Under the pieces are notes generated by a model that was not told where the DNA came from, searched no databases, and saw only the letters and a program-made list of their open reading frames with translations. DNA of 21,136 bases, from NCBI GenBank assembly GCA_022925895.1, contig JAKSYS010000826.1:1-21136 (forward strand), given 5' to 3'. The first letter of the stretch is position 1. Every line of letters begins with the position of its first letter. This document shows, piece by piece, positions 1-8,746 of this stretch. The stretch is from Fragilaria crotonensis (Eukaryota; Bacillariophyta; Fragilariophyceae; Fragilariales; Fragilariaceae). Made by a program: the position numbers and the translations under genes.

Positions 1-131
1 GAAAGTTGTTGTGGCATTAACGTTGTTGATTTTCGGTGCCGTTCAAGGCCTGCCGTTTGTGGTGAATGCTCCTTCCACGACGACATGTGGACAACACAAT
101 ACGTTGACATCCATCATGAATTTACGGAGGT
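1..131 (+). other. possible first exon: signal-peptide-like open frame ahead of the ubiquitin gene
   Basis: Reading frame 2 is open from the left edge through the ubiquitin start. It encodes a hydrophobic run (KVVVALTLLIFGAVQG) followed by LPFVVNAPSTTT, which looks like a signal peptide plus a Ser/Thr-rich transit-like segment. Base 1 is a G directly before AAA, so it could be the last base of an ATG just outside the window. This frame differs from that of ubiquitin (Met at 132). A GT-AG intron would be needed to join them. One at 87-129 (43 nt) gives the right phase, but it is short and lacks a pyrimidine tract. The alternative is that this is leader DNA and ubiquitin starts at 132. Seen: the open frame and its hydrophobicity. 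Inferred: that it belongs to the same gene. Confidence 0.4.
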
Positions 132-846
132 ATGCAACTCTTTGTCAAGACATTGACGGGAAAGACAGTATCCGTTGAAGTCGAAGAAGGAGAGTCGATT
201 GAAGATGTCAAGGCCAAGATTGCGGAGAAGGAAGGTATTCCTCCAGAACAACAGCGTCTCATTTTTGGAGGTCAACAACTTCAAGATGGAAAAACTTTGG
301 ATGATTACAACGTTGGAGATGACGCGACTCTGCATCTTGTTCTTCGACTGGTGAGTTGTTATTTGTTTCTTTTTCCGATTGCCTTGTGTTGAGTCCGTTA
401 TTAACCCAGCTGAACGTATCAACTAGCGTGGAGGGACTCCCCTATCTCGCATTCGGGATATGGCACTCGGTCGTGGGATGTTCCAAGTCGACGAAAACTT
501 TGTCAAATCCAACTTGGAGGGCTTGACAGATGACGACCGTGCCTTGATGGACGCGTTTGTGGGTCAGAGTTTGCACAAGGGCGAATCCGGTGACGAAGAG
601 GAATCCGCTGTCCCCGTGAAGAAGGCACTGTATCGTATTTCCGATTGCCCCCCAGCCCCAGGTGACCACAGCCCTCTCAGGGACGGCGTTTTTAGACACA
701 AGGTCGCCCAGAGGGGTGAGTTTAGTTTGGATGGTCAGATGATCGTCACGGAGGGCAAACGACCTACCAAGCTGACGAAAGTCTTCAAGAGGCGAGACAA
801 TGAAGGGAAGCTATTTAATGCATTGCACAGAATGAAGTTGGATTAG
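132..846 (+). CDS. divergent ubiquitin with a 136-residue C-terminal extension (two exons)
   Basis: Exon 1 is 132-350 and exon 2 is 427-846; the intron at 351-426 (76 bp) begins GTGAGT and ends CTAG. Splicing restores the ubiquitin end LRLRGG exactly at residues 71-76, giving 212 aa in all. Residues 1-76 are clearly ubiquitin: the Leu8, Ile44, His68, Val70 patch, Arg42, Arg72, Arg74 and Gly75-Gly76 are present, as are Lys6, 11, 27, 29 and 33. Lys48 is Gln and Lys63 is Asp, so the two commonest chain linkages cannot form. After Gly76 the protein continues [14 protein letters not shown] and ends HRMKLD. This tail is neither ribosomal protein eL40 nor eS31, shows no zinc-binding cysteines, and I recognise no family. 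A deubiquitinase would have to cut after Gly76 to expose a usable end. If the upstream signal-peptide-like frame is part of the gene, the product may be the periplastid ubiquitin of the SELMA import system; this is inference. The start at 132 is the first Met of the domain, and a TGA lies in frame at 117-119. Confidence 0.88.
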
Positions 847-1814
847 TGCATATTGGTTATCAACGCCATGGACAGCGATCATGGTGCTGTTAGGATGTGC
901 CGGATCTCTAACTAGAATTTATTGAATAATGACGCAAGTAGAGTTCATTGAATTACAAAGCAAGTGTCGTTAAACTGACTGTTGTCAAGTTTTCCTTTAC
1001 CTCTACCGACATAGAGCCTGCTGAAGCATTCGGCCAAGCATTTTCTTTGTCCACAATGAACACCAAGTTGTTGCTAGAGCTTTCGCGGGGCTAAACAAAT
1101 ACTGGCATGGTTGCCCAGTGCCTTGTGTTCTCACCACGCAATACATGCAATGCGCACGTGGCTACTTGTACGACTTGAGTGTTGTGAGTTGCACGGAGTA
1201 CGCGCTTTGTGTTCCAAGAACAACGAACTATATGCGGATGGGAGGTTGGCGTCTGTAGCCTTCGTTGTGACGAAACTCTCACTGCGCTCTCACTCACCCC
1301 TCACACTACGATGCGACACGAGCAAACATCCATCCGGCACACAACGGGTTCGCTACTGTACCGCGTGCGAAAAAAGTGTCACAGCACATGTCAAGCGAAA
1401 ATTTGCACACCACTAAATTCTGATGATGCTGAAACTCGATATCGAATGAAATGCGTTTTCCCTTATTCGTTTTAAAGTATCTACATGATTACATTGTGTT
1501 GGATGCTACTGATGTTGTTGAACCCGCAAGGTTGCCTGCAGGGATATGAACAGTGACCCTCGGGTCTCTACCTGCAGGCCAAACTCTGGAGTGGGAAGGT
1601 TCGAATGTCGTTTAGAGAGAGAGTTGTCCGATTCAAGCTGGCATGGTTTCCGATCCGCAACGTTTGTGTGTTATGTACAGGTGTTGCGGATTTGTGAGGA
1701 AGTATATATATGTTCAAGATTTGATGATGATCCCCTCGAAGAGATGGCACGATGGTTTATTTACAAAAGCCAAACCCGTGTGTGTGTGTGTGTTTGTGAT
1801 GAGGGCACAAAGGT
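847..1814. other. intergenic stretch without a recognised gene
   Basis: It lies between the ubiquitin-fusion gene and the 3' end of the Ser-rich ORF on the other strand. Open frames here are short, overlap one another on both strands and show no domain-like composition. The stretch holds a short GT microsatellite near its right end and two CCTGCAGG octamers (about 1535-1542 and 1571-1578). I see no RNA gene. Confidence 0.5.
1778..1793. repeat. (GT)8 microsatellite
   Basis: Eight uninterrupted GT dinucleotides lie just downstream of the stop codon of the minus-strand Ser-rich ORF, probably in its 3' untranslated or intergenic DNA. Confidence 0.9.
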
Positions 1815-2258
1815 TCAGTGGTGTGAGATCTCGGCCATTCCGCGGGTGATATCGTGCATGTGCATGCTTTGGAAGCTGAAGTTCGACTTTGATTTGTACG
1901 TTTTTGAGCATGATGATTTGGATGAGCAGGAGGATGTGTAGGATGAATCGTCCGAGTCGTGTGCGGCGAAATCATAGCCTAATGGCATTGCCATTGACAA
2001 CTGGACTTCGTCGGAGGCATAGAGCAAGAACTGTTCCAATGCCTTTGTTGCAGGAGATTCGTCTGTTGTTGGAGGAACAATGCGTCTCTTCTTTGAAGAA
2101 ACCTCGCCGGCGAGGCTAGACTTGTCGTCCCAAAACTTCGCATTCATGTCCATGAGATCAACGAGGGAAAGGTGATTACTTTTGTTGTGCATGGCCGTAA
2201 GGTCCGTGCACTGCAACGATCGCTTCATTCCTGATGAGTCTCCGTACATGGTGTTCAT
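1815..2258 (-). CDS. hypothetical Ser/Asp-rich small protein
   Basis: This single-exon ORF of 147 aa starts in the context CAAACAATGAAC, which has the A at -3 common for diatom starts. The product is polar. An N-terminal half (MNTMYGDSSGMKRSL...) contains a basic KKRR cluster near residue 58 that could be a nuclear localisation signal. A middle segment, PATKALEQFLLYASDEVQ, could be helical. It is followed by a Ser/Cys-rich low-complexity run and a Met/His-rich end. I recognise no domain, signal peptide or membrane segment. It is longer and more protein-like than the frames opposite it, but no homology or splice evidence supports it, so it may be spurious or one exon of a longer gene. Confidence 0.45.
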   Translation of the reverse strand: MNTMYGDSSGMKRSLQCTDLTAMHNKSNHLSLVDLMDMNAKFWDDKSSLAGEVSSKKRRIVPPTTDESPATKALEQFLLYASDEVQLSMAMPLGYDFAAHDSDDSSYTSSCSSKSSCSKTYKSKSNFSFQSMHMHDITRGMAEISHH

Positions 2259-3796
2259 TGTTTGATCTTGGAAGTTTTAGGTAACAGTCTAATTCCTCGC
2301 CTTGTTACGCGGGTGAAAGTGGATGAGAATAATAGTGAAATTATGGAATGAGACTGTTGTAGACAAACTCGATGTCTTTTTGCGTGAGGGACTCATTTGT
2401 TCGAGTATGTTCTTCGGTCACTGCCTTCTGCCACCATAGGAACCCATAAAACAATATTCCTCGCTTTCGATCTGATGCTTTTCGACGCATTTGATTGACT
2501 CTTAAATAAAATGCACTCCATCATCAGAATGAGGTACTCTGCCATGTATGTCAGATCCGTCTTGTGCGAAGCTGAAAATTGAAATCGATCGTCATTAATG
2601 GGTCAGTGTTGAACTGACAAGAAATTTAACCAATCATATCATACATCGAAATCCAACTGAATGAAAAGTTCGCATCCGGAGGAACCGAGTACCGTTTCCA
2701 AATTCGTTAGGGTACACTGACATCATTTCTAGCATCCCAAGTGTCAGTTAAAGGACATGGGTAAATTGCGTGTCCTGGCTTCTCATAACACAAAATAACA
2801 AAGAGTAATTCGCATGTCGCAAGTGCAGTACCTGTTGCTTTTCGGCGTCTGTTCTCCAAAGATTAAGGGCGCCCTAAGCCAATCATATTACTGTGGCAGA
2901 GTTCGATTTTTTTCCCTATCGTTCACTGACATCATTTTAAAGCGATCCAAGTTTCAAAGGAGGAACCCGTGTCATATGTCATATACTAAAGAAGCTATTG
3001 ACGTCTTATTAGAATTTCTGTTGTCTTTCGCTACGATTCCGTCTGAGACAGGACTCCGGCGGTGTCACATGTCCGTTTTACTCAAAAAAATGTGACAAAT
3101 GTGCACCCGAGTTTATGCTCGATTTTGTCTCTCTCTGTTTCCTTTATGTATTAGGTCAAGGGCGTTTCGACTTCAATGGGGAGCATAGGTGTGTATGCAT
3201 ACAATGCTCCATCATTCGTTTGATCTTCTGGAGAAGATCCTATAGTTCTTGGTAATGGCAATGACCACCAGCAGATGGGGACAACGAGGATCTTATGCAC
3301 TGAGTGTGGTTACAAATGTGGCATCTTGTCATTGTTGATGTTAGTTTGTGTTTGCCCTTTGCCAGTGTCGATTACTACAAAACACGACAAATCCAATACA
3401 TGACCCTTTGCGGTGGCAAGTGTACCACATAGACCAAGGTCTGCTCGAGACGTTAACAACAAACTTGGAGCTGTAGGCATATGCATCTGGCAGGTGTATC
3501 GTATAACGTATCAACCTTCTAAGCACCTTGCTGGCTGGCTTTGTCCATGTATTCTTGCCGCACGTGACAAGAAAGGCATTCCACCAAGTAACTATAGGAA
3601 TGGGCAAATTCAGCTTCTCTAGATGTTCCAAAACACACCATCACATGCCTCCTATAATCACTTCCTTCATAAGTAGAGGATCCTTGCCAGTGGTTCCCCG
3701 ATTGCATTATTAGGTACCGATGTATAGAATAGCATTCCAAGAAAAGAAGCATCATTTTAGTAGCTTGATTTTCCACATCGAGTCAAGGTTTAACAT
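2259..3796. other. long intergenic stretch without a recognised gene
   Basis: About 1.5 kb between the Ser-rich ORF start and the 3' end of the NTF2-repeat gene. Open frames are all below 100 residues, overlap each other and lack recognisable domains. The words CCAATCATAT and CACTGACATCATTT each occur twice (about 2629/2879 and 2715/2921) with different spacing, a faint degenerate direct repeat. No RNA gene was recognised. Confidence 0.5.
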
Positions 3797-6634
3797 TCAA
3801 GTCAAAAAGTATTTTGAACCACTTTGTGTTTCCACCGCATTCCCAGCAGCTATGGTGCCTTTCAGTATAGGCGAAGTAGTAATGCGCTCGTTCTCGTCAA
3901 ACTGATCCGATCCGGTAATGAATCCTGTCACAGAACCATCTCGATTTTTCTTCCAGCGCGTCAACGAAGGAACCCCTTTGGGTGCAGCAATTCTCTGAAT
4001 TGGAACTTTGGCGGATTTCGGACCAGTACCCTCCTTCTTCGGAAGGGCAATAGTCCTGGAAACTTGAGAGCTCCTGACTTTCCCGAATACAGCTGGAGGC
4101 GGTGGCTTCGACGGAGGCACGGGCTTTGTCTTGGATTCCTTGATCGATAACGACGGGGCTGCCTTGTTCGATACTTTCCCCGGAGCTGCTGGAAGTGAGC
4201 TCTTGATTACTTTGGTGTCTCCCAGAAGGCGGAACTGGTCGTTCTTTTCCTTTTCTGCTTGTTGCGATTGTCGCTTTGCAGCAGCAGCAGCAGCTAAAGC
4301 GGCCTTCTTTTCCGCTTCTGCTTTTTGCAGTTTTCGTAAGGATTCTTGTTCCTTTTTCTTGGAAGCAGCAGCAGCTATAGCGGCCTTCTTTACCGCTTCT
4401 GCTTTTTGCAGTTTTTGTAAGGATTCTTGTTCCTTTTTCTTGGAAGCAGCAGCAGCTATAGCGGCCTTCTTTTCCGCTTCTGCGTTTTGCAGTTTTTGTA
4501 AGGATTCTTGTTCCTTTTTCTTGGAAGCAGCAGCAGCTATAGCGGCCTTCTTTACCGCTTCTGCTTTTTGCAGTTTTCGTGCTGCTTCCTTGGATTCTTC
4601 TGCTTTTCTTTTGTTAGCAGCTTCCTCCGCTTTCTTCTTGGATGTAACATCGGCAACATCTTTTTTCGTCTTCGCGACAACTTCTTGCTTCAAAGGAGCC
4701 TTTTTACTTTTAGCTGGCGCATCCATTGTCGAGCTTTTCTGTTGAGGATTCCTTGCGATAGACCACGGCATACTGGGTCGACCAAATAGCGGAGACGCCA
4801 TGCGTCCTTTCGTTGCAGCAACGACGGCCGCTTGTTGTGCGGCTCTAGCCTTCTGAGCCGCTATCTCGCGTGCCTCTTTCGCTGCTTCCCGCTCAGCGCT
4901 CGCTGCCAATCGTGCCTCGGATCGTAAACGTAAAGCTTCGGCGGCCTTACGTGCGGTTTCGGCTTGTTTCGCCGCGAGGACCTCTTTGGGTGTTGGGGGC
5001 CTTGGTGGTGGGGCGGGCGGAGTAGTTAAAGACGGCAAAGCCCGAAGTTTATCAAGAGGACTACTTACACGACCTTCATCTGCTTTCAGAATAACTGGAG
5101 GTCGGCCTTCCTTCACATAATCATCGACACCAATTTTTGTCCAAGGCTCCAGAAGCTTCTTGCGGAGTCGGCCCAGAATCTGCGGTAGAGACCTTGTAGT
5201 TATAGACGGCGAGGGAGACCCTGCGGCGTAGTTGATACCCTCAACTCCACCTAGACCGCCTGTATTACCTGCAATGCAAAGGTCAGTTCACAGCTTCCTC
5301 ACTTTTGTTGCTACTTATCGGCATATACACACGTACCAATGGATGGGTCCATGACTGCTTCTCCCGTGATTCGAACACAAAATCCGTCATCGTCAAATGT
5401 GAAGGACATGGATTGAGGTGGGGTCTCAAAGACGTCCCCATCCTCAAACTGACCATACGATCGCACATCGACCCACACGCGATAGGGATCATAGGGGTCG
5501 ACCCGAAAGTGTGTCATATCTGGCTCAGCGCCGCCGAACATGTTGGCAGCGAAGCTGTCAATGAATCGCTTCTTATCAATTTGGCCTGACAGTTCGCCAA
5601 AAAATGAAAAGCTGTCGCTAAGCAAGTCGGGATCCAAGGCAGCCATTTGGGCAGCAACAATTCCCTTGGCAAGCTGAATCATGACAGTTTCAGGGAATGG
5701 TGCAAGGTAGGCTTTGGGTTCTTCCAGCTGTCGTTGCGGGCGGGCGAAGAGTCTGCCCAGAACGGTAGTTATGGGATAAATTTCAAAGGGAGATGGTGGA
5801 GCGCCAGCTATCGTCGCTGCTGCCATGATTCCACATAGCCCTCCAGTGTTGCCAACCAATCGATCCATGGCAAAGCCCGAGCAAATCTTTTTCACTTTAC
5901 CGTCTTGTCCAAATGTAATAGAGATTGCTTCCGGCGGGCATACCATTTGCTTTCCGTTGGGAGGCAACACATCATTTCGCAACCGGAGCGGTCCTCGCAT
6001 GTTTCCGACGGTGCGGGCTGTCAAACGTACCGTCATGGGATCGAGTAGGTCCAGGCGGTAGTCGTGCGACCTGAAATCCAAATCCGGAAACGCAGTTCTG
6101 AAAAGATTGGCGAATACAGATGAGACGATCAGTCGAGTGTTAGCATTTGTAGCGGCAGCAGCAACAACAAGAATCACGATGAGGGTAGTGCAGTCAGTCG
6201 TTAGGGCGTTGGTTTTAATAATCGCAAGCTCATTCTAATTGTGTTGTGTGCGCGTACCTGAGTTCAAAAAACTTTCCTGCAGCCAGGTATTCCACCTTTC
6301 CGAGCACGTCACCGTTGCTGGTAGCGCCAATCCAGATAAAGTCATCGTCCAAGAGACGACCTCCGTCCAAAATACCAAGATCAGTCGCCACCACGGTTTT
6401 GGCTCTTGTGATCAGATCATCCTCCGAAGTTGGGTCGAACGTAGCGATCTTGTCAATGAAGACGGGCTTTACATCTGTTGTAGTAACTCGCAATTCCTCC
6501 AATGGGTTCTTGAAGAAGCCACTTAACGAATTCAAGCTACTGGTGGGTCTCTTTACAGTTGAAGTCGTGAAGGCCCAGCTACTGCCAATGGATGCAGAAA
6601 CGAGGAGCACAAACATCCATATTGTTCGCATCAT
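3797..6634 (-). CDS. predicted plastid protein with two NTF2/SnoaL-like repeats and a Lys/Ala-rich helical region (three exons)
   Basis: Exons run 6634-6258, 6097-5337 and 5268-3797. The introns are 6098-6257 (160 bp) and 5269-5336 (68 bp), both GT-AG, and joining them keeps one frame of 869 aa. The start at 6634 is chosen because it opens a signal peptide, MMRTIWMFVLLVSASIG, ending SSWAF. Phe at 22 followed by TTSTVKRP is a plastid bipartite presequence. Residues about 74-246 and 262-417 are two copies of one domain: each has a WIG/FFG or Val-Trp type beta region, a line ending MDRLVGNTGGLCG or MDPSIGNTGGLGG, then Pro-Ser-Pro and LGRL. The fold looks NTF2/SnoaL-like. A Pro-rich linker (about 460-473) precedes a long Ala/Lys/Glu helix-forming region, including 27-residue repeats at about 609-710. 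The last 60 residues (PSLTRWKKNRDGSVTGFITG ... SGSKYFL) resemble a short module I have seen at the C-terminus of other stramenopile plastid proteins. No catalytic function can be named; a scaffold or ligand-binding role is a guess. Confidence 0.82.
4278..4580. repeat. 81-bp coding tandem repeat
   Basis: The word GGCCTTCTTT recurs at 4301, 4382, 4463 and 4544, exactly 81 bp apart, with nearly identical DNA between. On the minus strand each unit encodes 27 residues of the type KLQKAEAVKKAAIAAAAS followed by KKKEQESL. The outermost copies are partial. This is a recent in-frame expansion inside the helical region of the NTF2-repeat protein. The near identity at DNA level points to unequal crossing-over or slippage rather than old duplication. 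Confidence 0.9.
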
Positions 6635-7019
6635 TTTGAATGATTTCGGTTTCGATCGCACTCGAGATAACAATCTTGAACAGACAGCAGGGGCGCTTGC
6701 AGTGGAAGGTGAACAAGAGCTCTACTCTGAGGACTTGTTCAGTCAGTGCAGCTTGAACGGATTTGTGTCTTGTCGTTCTCTTTCTCGCAATATTCGCAAT
6801 ACCACAATGCCAATGGCAGGACGGCGAAGACCAGTTCTATCGACGATGCACGACGAGCACTGATTATAACGCAAAAGATTCCTCTACTGTCTAATCAGTG
6901 GATCAGTGACGCGATACCTCAGTATATATAGATCGGTTTGTTGTTGAGATTTTTAGAACCGATGGCGATGTAATCCGCAATCCGAATAAACTTTCTCATC
7001 CAACCCAAATATCATACCA
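6635..7019. promoter_or_regulatory. upstream region of the NTF2-repeat gene
   Basis: Nothing coding is recognised here; the plus-strand frame that crosses it is antisense to exon 1. It should hold the 5' leader and promoter of the minus-strand gene starting at 6634. A TGACGC word (6907-6912) of the bZIP/cAMP-response type and a TATATATA run (6924-6930 area) are visible, but neither is proven to act. Confidence 0.35.
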
Positions 7020-7091
7020 AACTAGTGGGTACCTCCCAATTGGTCGGACTTTTGGAATACGTGTACGGTATGGGTTGTGCACGGTTGTGTG

Positions 7092-7340
7092 TACTGTTTG
7101 TACAGTTCAGTACTATACGCAAGTAGTGCAGTACCCCAGAGTGGTCATACTCCGTAACAGACGCACGCACTGACGCAACTACGTATATGCAAATCTTACC
7201 GACATCGCTTACGGAGTACTCCAGTATGCATGTATGACATATATCATACTCCGAGTATGAGACAGTATTCATTTGATCCAGTACCCCAGAGTGGTCATAC
7301 TCCGTAACAGACGGACGCACGCACGCACACACGCACACAA
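7092..7340. repeat. long inverted repeat, left arm
   Basis: The reverse complement of this arm matches 7816-8099 almost base for base over about 245 positions. The right arm carries an extra stretch of about 40 bp after GAATACTGTCT. Both arms contain GGAGTATGACCACTCTGGGG twice. Similar peptides read from the two arms on opposite strands are a by-product of this symmetry. Confidence 0.9.
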
Positions 7341-7423
7341 TCCTACTATATCCTACTATATTATAAATTAATTGTGTGCGTGCGTGCGTCCGTCTGTTAC
7401 GGATATGACCTCCTGAGGTACTG
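7279..7423. repeat. short-loop hairpin with CGTGC-rich arms
   Basis: The left arm (7279-7340) and right arm (7372-7423) are inverted copies of CAGTACC...GTAACAGACGG followed by a (GCAC)n run. The loop of about 31 bp is AT-rich and contains two TCCTACTATA units. The right arm is slightly degenerate (ATATGACCTCCTGAGG in place of AGTATGACCACTCTGGGG). Confidence 0.85.
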
Positions 7424-7711
7424 TTGCACTATTACGTGGATTACATGTACTACAGGTCTACAGTACATAAACGGACGGTAATTTATGTTGAAACGACAGT
7501 GTGTTACGTTACTGAACTACAATACTGTACGAATTCAAAGTTACTGGATGGAATGCTCATTGAATTTGCTGTGAACAGGTTGCTTGACAAATGCTACTAC
7601 TGTAAAATATACCGTGCGATGAACTGCAATACTGGGGCATGATAACTACCTGGTACTGTACTTCATGACGTTTCCTACGTTGGTACCATGGTACTGCATA
7701 CTGTAGGGGAA

Positions 7712-7806
7712 AAAAGTAGTGGTACGGAGTACGACCAGGTTGGGGGTACTGTACGTCCAGTTTCCTGTAGTAGACACTCCGATCAAATGTGAGGTACCCA
7801 CTAGTT
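7712..7806. repeat. 95-bp direct repeat, copy 1
   Basis: It begins AAAAGTAGTGGTACGGAGTA and ends GAGGTACCCACTAGTT. Copy 2 at 8148-8244 is nearly identical, differing by GATC/GAAC and a two-base insertion near the end. Confidence 0.92.
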
Positions 7807-7815
7807 ATAAATTAA

Positions 7816-8099
7816 TTGTGTGCGTGCGTGCGTGCGTCTGTCTGTTACGGAGTATGACCACTCTGGGGTACTGGATCAAATGAATACTGTCTGAATTTTT
7901 TCACTGTGCGCAATACGCAGTACAGTGGTCTCATACTCGGAGCATATGTCATACATGCATACCGGAGTACAGTACTCCGTAAGCGATGTCGGTAAGATTT
8001 GCATATACGTAGTTGCGTCAGTGCGTGCGTCTGTTACGGAGTATGACCACTCTGGGGTACTGCACTACTTGCGTATAGTACTGAACTGTACAAACAGTA
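7816..8099. repeat. long inverted repeat, right arm
   Basis: Partner of 7092-7340. It starts TTGTGTGCGTGCGTGCG and ends CAAACAGTA. The arm is directly flanked on both sides by the 95-bp direct repeat copies, which suggests arm and flanking repeat were duplicated or mobilised as a unit. Confidence 0.9.
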
Positions 8100-8147
8100 A
8101 CTACGGAGCTTCGCCAGGGTTGAGTACTGAAAGTAAACAGTAACAGT

Positions 8148-8244
8148 AAAAGTAGTGGTACGGAGTACGACCAGGTTGGGGGTACTGTACGTCCAGTTTC
8201 CTGTAGTAGACACTCCGAACAAATGTGAGGTACCCACTCTAGTT
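8148..8244. repeat. 97-bp direct repeat, copy 2
   Basis: Second copy of 7712-7806. After its end CACTCTAGTT the sequence runs into AATTTATAATATAGTAGGA, which is the inverse of the hairpin loop at 7351-7371. Confidence 0.92.
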
Positions 8245-8265
8245 AATTTATAATATAGTAGGATA

Positions 8266-8746
8266 TACATGTGTATAGTAGAGAGGGATCTAAATCGATA
8301 CTCTACTAGCAGTGGTAGATTACCTGTACTGAGGTAGACGTAAAAGGTCAAGTAGGAATGCAAATAGGAAGAGGCAACTTCAACCTAACACCTAACCTGT
8401 TCTGGCTACGGTCGCTAGTCACTGTATTTGGACTTGTACAACTTGTACTGGAATACTGGAATACTAATCCACTCCTTAAATTACCGAGGGCGTTTTTATA
8501 CGACGCTACATTACTCGACGAGTATTGTACTTCGTATTCCGAGTACAGTACCTTGTACCAGGTACTGGTAGTAACGAGTACTACATGCAAGAAAACCCTT
8601 CGACTATTCGCGTTCATCATCATACTCATTCTCGGAGTTCTTTCAAATTGAACAGTAGGAGGTTGAATCGTCCCCTCATGAACAGTGAAGACAAAACAAA
8701 TTCGAGCACAAACATGACAGATTACAAAAAAACTGTGGCTATTCGC
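8266..8746. other. intergenic stretch, GTAC-rich, no gene recognised
   Basis: It lies between the repeat cluster and the 3' end of the small plastid protein gene. An open frame at 8358-8651 has no recognisable features and sits in repeat-like DNA. A near-perfect palindrome, CAGTACCTTGTACCAGGTACTG without its outermost bases, lies at 8546-8567. Confidence 0.5.

Larger units (their letters stand above)
7020..8265. mobile_element. nested inverted/direct repeat cluster, probable non-autonomous foldback or MITE-like element
   Basis: No transposase or other protein is visible. The block starts with AACTAGTGGGTACCTC (7020-7035). Its reverse complement GAGGTACCCACTAGTT recurs at 7791-7806, and with two extra bases at 8227-8244, so the block is bounded by short inverted ends. 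Inside are long inverted arms (7092-7340 and 7816-8099), two 95-97 bp direct copies (7712-7806 and 8148-8244) and a 62/52 bp hairpin (7279-7423). The segment TCCTACTATATTATAAATTA in the loop (7351-7370) is also present inverted at the right boundary (8244-8263). I found no convincing target-site duplication. The structure fits transposition of foldback or MITE-like DNA with nested insertions, but local duplication and inversion could also give it. Confidence 0.5.

Noticed and set aside
132-392. Ubiquitin ending in [13 protein letters not shown]
   Set aside because: Those residues are translated from the intron (GTGAGT at 351). Splicing to 427 restores the exact RLRGG end.
1546-1941. 131-residue plus-strand frame crossing the GT microsatellite
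   Set aside because: It contains a Cys-Val run made by the GT repeat and overlaps the more protein-like minus-strand ORF.
2814-3095. 93-residue plus-strand frame
   Set aside because: No recognisable features, isolated in intergenic DNA, with a length expected by chance.
4278-4580. Regularly spaced repeat as a CRISPR array
   Set aside because: The units are contiguous coding repeats without unique spacers in a eukaryotic gene.
4131-4745. 204-residue plus-strand frame rich in Ala, Phe and Ser
   Set aside because: It is the antisense of the 81-bp repeat and helical region of the NTF2-repeat gene; the repeat length being a multiple of three keeps the opposite frame open too.
5311-6177. A separate 288-residue gene between the two neighbouring minus-strand frames
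   Set aside because: Its first 26 residues are intron 1 and its last residues (TCVYADK) are intron 2. Both neighbours join in frame at GT-AG sites and complete the repeated domain.
6246-6863. 205-residue plus-strand frame
   Set aside because: It is antisense to exon 1 of the NTF2-repeat gene, whose signal peptide and splice sites are convincing.
7012-8143. Two similar peptides on opposite strands (both containing GKICIYVVASVRASVTEYDH)
   Set aside because: They are read from the two arms of the inverted repeat. There is no start context, domain or codon pattern of a gene.
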